Assembly: GCF_026343115.1 (NCBI RefSeq)
Contig: NZ_JAPEMC010000001.1
Location: 434,001 to 498,000 of the forward strand
DNA: 64,000 bases
Reading direction: 5' to 3'
Origin: Streptomyces sp. NBC_00102
GTDB taxonomy: Bacteria > Actinomycetota > Actinomycetes > Streptomycetales > Streptomycetaceae
The translations under genes were made by a program, and so were the position numbers. The notes beneath the pieces were generated by a model, which saw nothing but the letters and a program-made list of their open reading frames with translations, had not been told where the DNA came from and searched no databases. This document shows, piece after piece, positions 42,718 through 50,075 of the stretch (positions are counted from its first letter, which is position 1; each line of letters opens with the position of its first letter).

Positions 42718-43701
42718 TCAGAACTGAAGGGGTTCGCGCTTGGTCGCCCGGCTCATCAGGAGCGACACGAGGAAGGAGAACGCGAAGATGACGACACCGA
42801 TGGCCATGCCGTAGCCGTACGAGGAGTTCGTGTACGCCTGCTTGTACATGTAGCTCAGCAGGACCTCGGAGGAGCTGTCGGGACCGCCGCCGGTCATCGC
42901 GCGGACCAGCACGAAGCTGAGGTTGACCGCACTCATGATGAAGAAGGTCAGCGAGGTCCGCAGGTTCTGCCAGATGAGCGGCATCGTGATGGAGAAGAAC
43001 TGCCGGGAGGCGGAGGCGCCGTCGAGCCCACTGGCCTCGTACAGCTCCTCGGGAATGCTCGACATGCTCGACATGTAGAGGACCATGTAGTAGCCCAGGG
43101 ACTGCCAGACCATCGCGATGCCGACGGAGTAGAGCACGACCTTCTGGTCGCCGAGCCAGACCTGCTGCCAGCTGTCGAGGGAGACGAGGCGCAGCATGCT
43201 GTTGAGCAGACCGTTGTTCTGGTCGTAGATGGCGGAGAAGACCGCAGCGATCACGACCACGGAGAGCACGTTCGGGATGTAGAGGACGAACCGGAGGAAG
43301 TTGCGGCTCCGCAGCTTCTGCCGCGTCATGATCGCGGCGAGGAAGAGGCCCATCCCCATGGTCACCACGGTGACCACGACCAGCAGCGTCACCGTGTTCT
43401 GGAACGCCCGCACGAACTGGTCGTCGTCGATGAGGTGACGGAAGTTGTCCAGCCCCACGAACTTCATGTCCGGGGAGAAGCCGCTCCAGGTGTAGAGCGA
43501 CATCCGGAACACGTTCACGGTCGGGTAGACCATGAACACCGCGAAGAGCACCAGCGCCGGGAGCAGGCAGGCGAGCACGAAGCGGGTGTGACCGGGCCGG
43601 CGCGCCGGGGACGCCTTGCCGCGCCGGGAGTCACCGGCGGACTTCCGTGTTTTCGCCACGGGATCCGCTGAGTCTTGGGGTGGGGTGGAGAGGGTCGTCA
43701 C
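42718..43701 (-). CDS. Carbohydrate ABC transporter permease (MalF-type)
   Basis: A 327-aa permease from the GTG at 43701 with GAAGGA upstream. It has a basic N-tail (TRKSAGDSRRGKASPARRPG) and six TM helices. The EAA loop is YEASGLDGASASRQFFSITM then PLIWQNLRTSL (about 220-250), and AMTGGGPDSSSEVLLSYMYK is the periplasmic-like loop of MalF homologues. CUT1 class. It forms the import channel with the next gene product for an oligosaccharide. Confidence 0.95.
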   Translation of the reverse strand: MTTLSTPPQDSADPVAKTRKSAGDSRRGKASPARRPGHTRFVLACLLPALVLFAVFMVYPTVNVFRMSLYTWSGFSPDMKFVGLDNFRHLIDDDQFVRAFQNTVTLLVVVTVVTMGMGLFLAAIMTRQKLRSRNFLRFVLYIPNVLSVVVIAAVFSAIYDQNNGLLNSMLRLVSLDSWQQVWLGDQKVVLYSVGIAMVWQSLGYYMVLYMSSMSSIPEELYEASGLDGASASRQFFSITMPLIWQNLRTSLTFFIMSAVNLSFVLVRAMTGGGPDSSSEVLLSYMYKQAYTNSSYGYGMAIGVVIFAFSFLVSLLMSRATKREPLQF

Positions 43702-43810
43702 CGTGCCGGTCCTTCGGTCGTACGAGGCAGTCCTGAGTGGTCCGAGAGGATCTCTCGGGTGGTGGAGGCGCCGGCGGCGACCCGGGTCGACCGGGTCGCC
43801 GCCGGGCACG

Positions 43811-45136
43811 TCAGTTGCCCGCCTGGCGCAGCTTCTCGCTGGCCTCGTTCAGCGCGGACTGCCACTTGGCTTCGGTGGTGTCGCCGCTGATGATGCTGTT
43901 GGCGGTGTCGAAGAGCGTGGCCTTGATGTCGACGCCCTCGACCGGCGAGGTGCTCGCGAAGCCGCCGACGAGCGCGGAGACCGACGGGTCCTCGTAGAGC
44001 TTGTAGAAGGTGGCGCTCTCACCGGTCAGGCTGTCGGCGATGCCCTCGATCGGCTGGATCGCGTTGGACTTGGCGAAGATCTTCGCCGCCTCGTCGGAGT
44101 ACAGGTAGGCGACGAAGTCCTTCGCCGCGTCCTTGTGCTGGGCGGCGCTGGGGACCCAGACCGACTCGACGGAGGTCGTCAGGTAGCGCTTGGCGCCGGC
44201 GGTGGCGGCCGGCAGCGGGGTCAGGCCCCAGGTGAAGCCGTCGGCGCGCGGGGCGTCCGCCATCTCACCGGTGATCCAGGTGCCGTTCGGCATGAACAGC
44301 GCCTTGTTGTCCAGGATCGACTGCTGGTTCTTGGTGAAGTCCTGCTCGTTGGCGTAGCCGACGGTGGTCGGCGCGGCGTAGCTGAGCAGCTTGGTGGTGA
44401 TGTCGAGCGCCTTCTTGGCGTTCGCCGACTTCCAGATGTCCTTCTTGTACGTCATGACATCGGTGTAGAACTGCTCCCCGCCGACGTCGGCGAGCAGCGC
44501 GAAGAAGTACGAGTCGAGGTAACCGGCGGTCGGGTAGGTGAAGAGGGGTATGCCCGCCTTCTTCGCCTTGTCGCCGAGCGCGAACATCTCGTCCCAGGTG
44601 GCCGGGGTCTTCCAGCCGTTCTTCTCGAACAGGCCCTGGTTGTAGAACAGGCCCGTCGGCGCGTAGTACATCGGCATCAGGTACGTCTTGTCCGTGCCGT
44701 ACGGGTTGGTGTTCAGGTTGCCGACGATGCCCGGGGTGAGCTTGTCGCCGACCGTCTTGGTCTCGCCGGGGGCCTTCGCCTTGAGGACCGAAGTGAGGTC
44801 CTCCACGGCCTTGTCCTTGACCAGGGTCTCGGTGAGGGCGGCCTTGCGGCCCTGGCCGAGCACCACGACGTCCGGGTACTTGCCGGCCTTCATGTTCGGG
44901 GTGATCTCGTCCTCGATGCTCTTCGAGATCTGGAGCTGGACGTCGACGTCCGGGTGGGTCGCCTCGTACGCCTTGACGACCTGGGCGTACATGTCCCGGC
45001 CGTAGCCGCCTTCGAGGGCGGCGACCTTGAGGGTCGTCTTGCCGGAGTCCGCGCTGTCCCCGCCTCCCGAACATCCGGTGGCGAGCAGCCCGAGCACCGT
45101 CACAGCGGTGCCCGCAAAGGCGAGCGACTTCCTCAT
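43811..45136 (-). CDS. Sugar ABC transporter substrate-binding lipoprotein
   Basis: A 441-aa extracellular solute-binding protein (SBP family 1). Start ATG at 45136 gives a signal peptide MRKSLAFAGTAVTVLGLLAT with lipobox LATGC (Cys22). The fold is shown by TLKVAALEGGYGRDMYAQVV, DVVVLGQGRK, GLFYNQGLFEKNGWKTPATW, FMPNGTWITGEMADAPRADG and SDEAAKIFAKSNAIQPIEGI. First gene of the seven-gene operon, preceded by two operators at 45274-45321. The ligand is probably a fucosylated/galactosylated oligosaccharide (from operon context). Confidence 0.95.
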   Translation of the reverse strand: MRKSLAFAGTAVTVLGLLATGCSGGGDSADSGKTTLKVAALEGGYGRDMYAQVVKAYEATHPDVDVQLQISKSIEDEITPNMKAGKYPDVVVLGQGRKAALTETLVKDKAVEDLTSVLKAKAPGETKTVGDKLTPGIVGNLNTNPYGTDKTYLMPMYYAPTGLFYNQGLFEKNGWKTPATWDEMFALGDKAKKAGIPLFTYPTAGYLDSYFFALLADVGGEQFYTDVMTYKKDIWKSANAKKALDITTKLLSYAAPTTVGYANEQDFTKNQQSILDNKALFMPNGTWITGEMADAPRADGFTWGLTPLPAATAGAKRYLTTSVESVWVPSAAQHKDAAKDFVAYLYSDEAAKIFAKSNAIQPIEGIADSLTGESATFYKLYEDPSVSALVGGFASTSPVEGVDIKATLFDTANSIISGDTTEAKWQSALNEASEKLRQAGN

Positions 45137-45273
45137 TCTGGGGGTCCTTCCCGTGGACAACTGCCCACCTGACTGCGAGTGGCAGAGCGGGCCGGCGTGG
45201 CCCCCGTCGGGGGTCGAATCGCCTGGCGCCGCGCCACCGCAGGGCCGGACTTGGATCTCCGTTGATCCGGCGT

Positions 45274-45295
45274 TGTTACGGTGGCACCGATAACA
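45274..45295. promoter_or_regulatory. LacI-type operator O1 before the ABC operon
   Basis: TGTTACGGTGGCACCGATAACA: imperfect palindrome with arms TGTTA.CGGTG and CACCGATAACA, 138 bp before the lipoprotein ATG. Shares the TGTTA...CGATAACA ends with the site at 46835. Confidence 0.75.
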
Positions 45296-45298
45296 TGG

Positions 45299-45321
45299 TG
45301 CGTACGATGGCATCGATCACA
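45299..45321. promoter_or_regulatory. LacI-type operator O2 before the ABC operon
   Basis: A 23-bp site with core CGATGGCATCG and outer TGCGTA / GATCACA. It is 3 bp from O1, so two dimers could sit side by side. Confidence 0.65.
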
Positions 45322-45774
45322 TGACGGCGCAAGGGGTCAGATGCGGTCGATTCACCGAAGGGCCCGCTCCGGGACACTTCCGCACCCCTCGGCGGACCGG
45401 CGGGTGGCCCAGGAGACGGGCGTGCCGGAACGCGCCACATCGTCAGCTCTGCGTACACACAAGGGAGTTCCGGCACCACGGCCGGGACGGGCGGGACACT
45501 CGGGCACCCCGCGGGCCGCCGGAAGGCCGGCGAGTGACTTTTCGCACGGACCTTGCCCAAATCCCTCCGGGCCCGCACCGAACCGCCGCGAAACCCTTGC
45601 GAGCAGGATGAAACGGCGCGCCCGGGACGGGAGTCGGGCGCGACGAATCCGGTCAATCGCGACGAACGGGGTGGTCCGTTACTCAGTCGCGAAAAGGGGA
45701 CGAAGCCACCGAACTGGCCAACACGGGTTACCAGGAGGGCCGATGGCAGGCCAGTGGGACCGGGAGCCCCGGTC
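45322..45774. other. Intergenic region between the operators and the LacI gene
   Basis: These 453 bp contain no supported gene. A short + strand ORF at 45743 has a good RBS (CAGGAGGG) but runs antisense into the LacI 3' end and is judged spurious. Confidence 0.45.
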
Positions 45775-46791
45775 TCACCCCTGGCGGGGCGGCGCGGTGG
45801 AGCCGCGCACCGACAGGGAGGCGGTCACGACCGACTCCTCGACCGCCGCCTCTCCCTGGAGCAGCAGCGTGACGGCCGCCGCTCCGTAGCCGTAGAAGTC
45901 CTGCCGGACGGTGGTCAGCGGCGGCGCGCAGTAGGCCGCCAGGGCGATGTCGTCGACGCTCACGATGGAGACGTCGTCGGGCACCGACCGGCCTCGTTCG
46001 CGCAGGGCCCTGATCACCCCGAACGCCATCTCGTCGCTCGCGACGAAGACCGCGGTGACCTCGGGGATCATCGCGATGATCTGCCCCTGCCGGTAACCGG
46101 AGTCGGGCGACCAGTCACCCTCCAAGGGGGTCGGCGGCTCGACCCCGGCCGCGACCAGGCATTCCTGCCATCCCTGGCGGCGTTGCCGCGCCTCGATCCA
46201 CTCGTCCGGTCCCGCGATGTGCCAGATCTGCCTGTGTCCCAGGTCGAGCAGGTGCTGGGTGGCCAGCCGGCCCGCTTCCCCCTGGTCGATCCCGAGCACC
46301 CGGGCGCCCCGCGTCCGCGACCCGTCGAGGGTGACGGTCGGGATCTCGCGGGTGAGGTCCTCTATTTTCTGGGTCACCGAGATGAGCGGCACGGCGATCA
46401 CCAGACCGTCGACGCCCTGGTCGGCGAGCTTGGCGAGGGACCGCTCCATCAGGCCGGCGTCGAGCCCGGCGATGGTCGCGATGCTCACCGCGTATCCCGC
46501 CGCGCCGGCCGCGGACTCGACACCGGCGGTGACCGCCGAGCGCGAGTAGTACCCGCCGGACTCCAGCAGGACGAGGCCGATGGTGTGGCTGCGTCCCGAG
46601 GACAGTGCCCTGGCGGCGCTGTTGAACCGGTAGCCGAGCTGCTCCACGGCCGCGAGTACCCGCCGGTTGGTGTCGGGGGTGACATGGGGCGAACCGCGCA
46701 GCGCACGGGACACCGTCTGCGCCGACACGCCGGCGATCCGGGCCACGTCGGCCATGCTCGGCTGCCTCGGCTTCGCGCTGTCCTCGTTCAA
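45775..46791 (-). CDS. LacI-family transcriptional repressor of the glycan locus
   Basis: A 338-aa repressor. The HTH is SMADVARIAGVSAQTVSRAL (residues 12-31), with the hinge helix NSAARALSSGRSH about 57-69. The periplasmic-binding-protein-like effector domain includes TIGLVLLESGGYYSRSAVTA, FVASDEMAFGVIRALRERGR and VSIVSVDDIALAAYCAPPLT. TTG start at 46791 with GGAG upstream. It lies between the ABC operon and the divergent GH35 gene; matching operators are found at both promoters, so it likely represses both until a sugar ligand binds. Confidence 0.95.
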   Translation of the reverse strand: MNEDSAKPRQPSMADVARIAGVSAQTVSRALRGSPHVTPDTNRRVLAAVEQLGYRFNSAARALSSGRSHTIGLVLLESGGYYSRSAVTAGVESAAGAAGYAVSIATIAGLDAGLMERSLAKLADQGVDGLVIAVPLISVTQKIEDLTREIPTVTLDGSRTRGARVLGIDQGEAGRLATQHLLDLGHRQIWHIAGPDEWIEARQRRQGWQECLVAAGVEPPTPLEGDWSPDSGYRQGQIIAMIPEVTAVFVASDEMAFGVIRALRERGRSVPDDVSIVSVDDIALAAYCAPPLTTVRQDFYGYGAAAVTLLLQGEAAVEESVVTASLSVRGSTAPPRQG

Positions 46792-46834
46792 GACGCTCCA
46801 TCCTCCGAGATCGGCTGCTGGACTCTACCAAGCT

Positions 46835-46857
46835 TGTTATACATGTCATCGATAACA
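46835..46857. promoter_or_regulatory. LacI-type operator O3 between LacI and GH35 genes
   Basis: TGTTAT, an 11-bp core and ATAACA over 23 bp; half site TGTTATCGATG on the - strand. It ends 13 bp before the GH35 GTG and 44 bp from the LacI start. Confidence 0.8.
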
Positions 46858-46869
46858 TACGCTCGCGCC

Positions 46870-48762
46870 GTGACTGAGTCGCCCACGACACATACCCCCC
46901 CGGCACGCCCCACGGAAGATGCGACGGCAGGACCCGCCACCGCAGCACTGTCCTGGCGCGATGGCCGCATGTACCGCAACGGCGTTCCGCACCGCATTCT
47001 GTCGGGAGCGCTGCACTACTTCCGGGTCCATCCCGATCTCTGGCGGGACCGCATCCGCCGGATCGCCGATCTCGGGCTCAACACCATCGACACGTACGTG
47101 GCGTGGAACTTCCACCAGCCCCGCGAGGACCGGGCGCCGTCGTTCGACGGCTGGCGCGACCTCGAACGGTTCATCCGTACGGTGGGAGAGGAGGGCCTCG
47201 ACGTCATCGTCAGACCCGGTCCGTACATCTGCGCGGAATGGTCCAACGGCGGTCTCCCGGGCTGGATCACGGGGCGCGACCTCGCTCTGCGCAGCTCGGA
47301 CCCGGCGTTCACCTCCGCCCTCGGCACCTGGTTCGACGATCTGATCCCCCGCATCGCGGCGCTCCAGGCGTCCCGGGGCGGGCCGGTCGTCGCGGTGCAG
47401 GTGGAGAACGAGTTCGGCAGCTACGGCGACGACCACGCCTACATGCGCTGGAGCCGTGACGCCCTGACCGAACGCGGCATCCAGGAGCTGCTGTTCACGG
47501 CGGACGGCCCCACCGACCTCATGCTGGACGGCGGTTCCCTGCCGGGCACCCTGATGGCCGCCACCCTGGGCTCCAAGCCCGAGGCGGCTCGCCGCCTCCT
47601 CGCCGGACGCCGCCCCGAAGAACCCTTCCTGGTCGCCGAGTTCTGGAACGGCTGGTTCGACCACTGGGGCAAGAAGCACCACGTACGCGGCGTGGAGAGC
47701 GCGGTGCACACCCTGCGCGGCATCGTCGCGGACAGCGGCAGCGTGAGCATCTACATGGCACACGGCGGCACCAACTTCGGTCTCTGGGCGGGCGCCAACG
47801 AGACGGACGGCCGGCTGGAGCCCATCGTGACCAGCTACGACTCCGACGCACCGATCGCCGAGGACGGCACACTCACCCCCAAGTTCTTCGCCATGCGCGA
47901 GGTGCTCGGCGCCGAGGGCCCCCTCCGGTCGCCCGAGCGGATGCCGGTCCTCCCGCCGGCCCGCGCCCCGCTCACGCGCCGCTCCGGTCTACTCGCCGGG
48001 CTGCGCGCGGTGGAACCCACGACCACCCGCACCGCCCCTCGTCCCGCCACCTTCGAGCAACTCGGCCTGGACGCGGGCATGGTCCTGTACACCGCACACC
48101 CGCGCATCCCGGCCGGCACGCATCAACTGACCCTCAGCGACGTGCGCGACCGGGCCCTGGTCTTCGTCGACGGGTCTTTCCTCGGCATCGCCGACGCCGA
48201 CTCCCGCGCCTTCGAGGTGGAGGGCACGGGCGAGGTGGTGACGGTGGAGGTCCTGGTCGAGAACCTGGGCCGGATCAACTACGGGCCGGCCGTCGGCGGG
48301 CACAAGGGCCTGCTCGGTCCCGTCCTGGTCGACCGGCGCACGGTGCAGGGCTGGGAGAGCGTGCCGGTCGCGCTCCAGGAGTGGTCCGACACGGAGCTGT
48401 CCGAGGCGCTCGCCGCGGACGCCGTCCCCTCACCGGGGGCCACCGGATGCACCGACGCGGCCGACGGATCCGCCGACGCGACCACCGGGTTCGCCGTCGC
48501 CCAGCTCCACGTCGACACCCCGGCGGACACCTTCCTCGCACTTCCGGGGTCACGGCGCGGCTTCGTCTGGGTCAACGGCTTCCTGCTCGGCCGCTACTGG
48601 GAGATCGGGCCCCAGGTCACCCTGTACTGCCCGGCACCGCTGCTGCGGTCCGGCGAGAACACCGTCACCGTGCTCGAACTGGAGCAGCTCGGCAAGGAGG
48701 TCGAGTTGCGGGACCGCCCCGAACTCGGTCCGCCGGAGGAGTACATCGAGGAGTTCGACTGA
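46870..48762 (+). CDS. Beta-galactosidase, GH35
   Basis: A 630-aa glycosidase without signal peptide. The GH35 TIM barrel has GALHYFRVHPDLWRDRIRRI, TYVAWNFHQP, GPYICAEWSNGGLPGWI, acid/base in VQVENEFGSYG (Glu181) and nucleophile in FLVAEFWNGWFDHWG (Glu257), then YMAHGGTNFGLWAGAN. C-terminal beta-sandwich domains are at about 400-620 (GRINYGPAVGGHKGLLGPVL, WVNGFLLGRYWEIGPQ). It removes terminal beta-galactose in the cytoplasm, complementing the fucosidase. GTG at 46870 has no visible RBS and lies 13 bp after the operator, so it may be leaderless. Confidence 0.93.
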   Translation: MTESPTTHTPPARPTEDATAGPATAALSWRDGRMYRNGVPHRILSGALHYFRVHPDLWRDRIRRIADLGLNTIDTYVAWNFHQPREDRAPSFDGWRDLERFIRTVGEEGLDVIVRPGPYICAEWSNGGLPGWITGRDLALRSSDPAFTSALGTWFDDLIPRIAALQASRGGPVVAVQVENEFGSYGDDHAYMRWSRDALTERGIQELLFTADGPTDLMLDGGSLPGTLMAATLGSKPEAARRLLAGRRPEEPFLVAEFWNGWFDHWGKKHHVRGVESAVHTLRGIVADSGSVSIYMAHGGTNFGLWAGANETDGRLEPIVTSYDSDAPIAEDGTLTPKFFAMREVLGAEGPLRSPERMPVLPPARAPLTRRSGLLAGLRAVEPTTTRTAPRPATFEQLGLDAGMVLYTAHPRIPAGTHQLTLSDVRDRALVFVDGSFLGIADADSRAFEVEGTGEVVTVEVLVENLGRINYGPAVGGHKGLLGPVLVDRRTVQGWESVPVALQEWSDTELSEALAADAVPSPGATGCTDAADGSADATTGFAVAQLHVDTPADTFLALPGSRRGFVWVNGFLLGRYWEIGPQVTLYCPAPLLRSGENTVTVLELEQLGKEVELRDRPELGPPEEYIEEFD

Positions 48763-48799
48763 CCGGTCCGGCGTTCCGGACGACGGGCCTGCCGAGGGA

Positions 48800-48829
48800 G
48801 GCCGGCGGATCGTGCGCGATCCGCCGGCC
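48800..48829. terminator. Bidirectional terminator after GH35
   Basis: 13-bp perfect stem, 48800-48812 with 48817-48829, 4-nt loop TGCG, between convergent stops at 48762 and 48846. Confidence 0.85.
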
Positions 48830-48845
48830 CCACCGGTGAACCGGC

Positions 48846-49340
48846 TCAGCCCGCCGAACCAGCCGAGGGAGAACCCGGGGTCGACGCCGCCTCCCGTGTC
48901 GCACCGCGCGGGCGGCGCTCGTCGACGACCTCGAAGCGGACGTTCGGAACCGGGCCATCGGCGAGACGGGAGGCGACAGCCGAACGTGCGGCACTCCCCG
49001 TGGCGACAACCGTGGAACAGCGCAGCTGGACAAGGGTGTTGACGTAGGCGACGGGGTCCGCGCCCGCGGGCAGCTGGTACCGCTGCACGACCAGGTGCGA
49101 ACCGCTCGCTTCCGCCGTCTCGCGCAACCGCTCCCAGGTGCCGGTGGGATCCGCGTCCACGGAGCTCAGGAAACAGGTGCGGGTGGCGGTGTCGACGTGG
49201 GACACCGGTTCCGGTGCGCGGAAGGCGGTGTCCGGGCCCGGCTTCAGGAACCACACCAGAGCGCCGGCCACGACGGCGACGGCCAGTGCCACGGCGCCCA
49301 GGGCCGGCCAGGGCCGCCGCCGGCGCAGATGGAATCTCAC
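48846..49340 (-). CDS. Small membrane-anchored BMP-like (basic membrane protein) domain protein
   Basis: A 164-aa protein from the GTG at 49340. A basic N-terminus is followed by TM PALGAVALAVAVVAGALVWF (about 10-29). The extracytoplasmic part has TRTCFLSSVDADPTGTWERL (about 50-70), SHLVVQRYQLPAGADPVAYV, CSTVVATGSAARSAVASRLA and NVRFEVVDE. This resembles one lobe of BMP-type substrate-binding proteins seen in Streptomyces, but it is too short for a full binding protein. It lies downstream of the toxin-immunity pair, 168 bp from the immunity stop; no direct link is shown. Confidence 0.6.
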   Translation of the reverse strand: MRFHLRRRRPWPALGAVALAVAVVAGALVWFLKPGPDTAFRAPEPVSHVDTATRTCFLSSVDADPTGTWERLRETAEASGSHLVVQRYQLPAGADPVAYVNTLVQLRCSTVVATGSAARSAVASRLADGPVPNVRFEVVDERRPRGATREAASTPGSPSAGSAG

Positions 49341-49507
49341 AGGTTCGTTCTTTCTGCTCGCGGACTGAACACACCGCCCCGGGCCCGTGCCACGGGTCGG
49401 ACTCCAGCCCCGTCGGGTGTGCGCCCGCACGTCCGCTGCCGCACGCCGGCCTTGTCCCGGACGCCGCTCACCACTCACCGCTCACCGCTCACCGCGAACG
49501 GTGACCG

Positions 49508-50068
49508 TCAGATTCCCGGCAACGGTTCGCGTTCCCATGGATCAATTTCGCTCAGGATCGCTCTCTTGAGGTCGCGGTCATGAACGAAACGACACCCGTC
49601 GTACGCGAGATCGAGTGTCCAGATCTCGGGAAGATCACGCTCGGCGTAACGGCAGAGGAACTCGACCATCCCGCATTCGAAATGTTCCCAGGAGTCGTAC
49701 TGACGCCGCCAGAGAACGACGGTCCACTTCTCGGGGTCGGCCGAATCGGTACGCCAGCAGAGCAGATCGGATTCGGTGGTCAATCCCCAGGCGATCAACA
49801 GCTCGGGCTCGTGGTACTCCGTCGCTTCCGCCGTCTCGAGCGCGTCGGCGGTCCGTCCCCGGATCGTCGCCCCCTCGTCCAGTGGATAAACCTCCTGCAC
49901 CGGAGGCTCGACACCCAGGAAGTCGTCGAAGCAGCCCTGCCCGTAAACCTCCATGAACAGGCGGTAGTCACTCGGGAACCCATGTCCGTTCTCAGTCTCG
50001 GCCGAATCCCAGTCGACCTGGTTGCCGCCCTGCGCCGGCGGCGCGACCGATCCCTTCAGACGTTTCAT
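49508..50068 (-). CDS. SUKH/SMI1-KNR4-type immunity protein
   Basis: A 186-aa cytosolic protein from the ATG at 50068. The SUKH hallmark HGFPSDYRLFMEVYGQGCFD lies at about residues 29-48, then DFLGVEPPVQEVYPLDEGAT, PELLIAWGLTTESDLLCWRT and the closing FLCRYAERDLPEIWTLDLAY. SUKH proteins neutralise nucleases and other polymorphic toxins. It starts 7 bp after the RHS toxin stop on the same strand, so it is the matching antidote. Base composition is lower in GC than the surroundings, as is the toxin tip. The antidote role is strong inference from position and family. Confidence 0.88.
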   Translation of the reverse strand: MKRLKGSVAPPAQGGNQVDWDSAETENGHGFPSDYRLFMEVYGQGCFDDFLGVEPPVQEVYPLDEGATIRGRTADALETAEATEYHEPELLIAWGLTTESDLLCWRTDSADPEKWTVVLWRRQYDSWEHFECGMVEFLCRYAERDLPEIWTLDLAYDGCRFVHDRDLKRAILSEIDPWEREPLPGI

Positions 50069-50075
50069 CGTGTCG

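Noticed and set aside
45743..45889. 48-aa + strand ORF with good RBS (CAGGAGGG)
   Set aside because: Runs antisense through the 3' end of the LacI gene, low-complexity product, no support.
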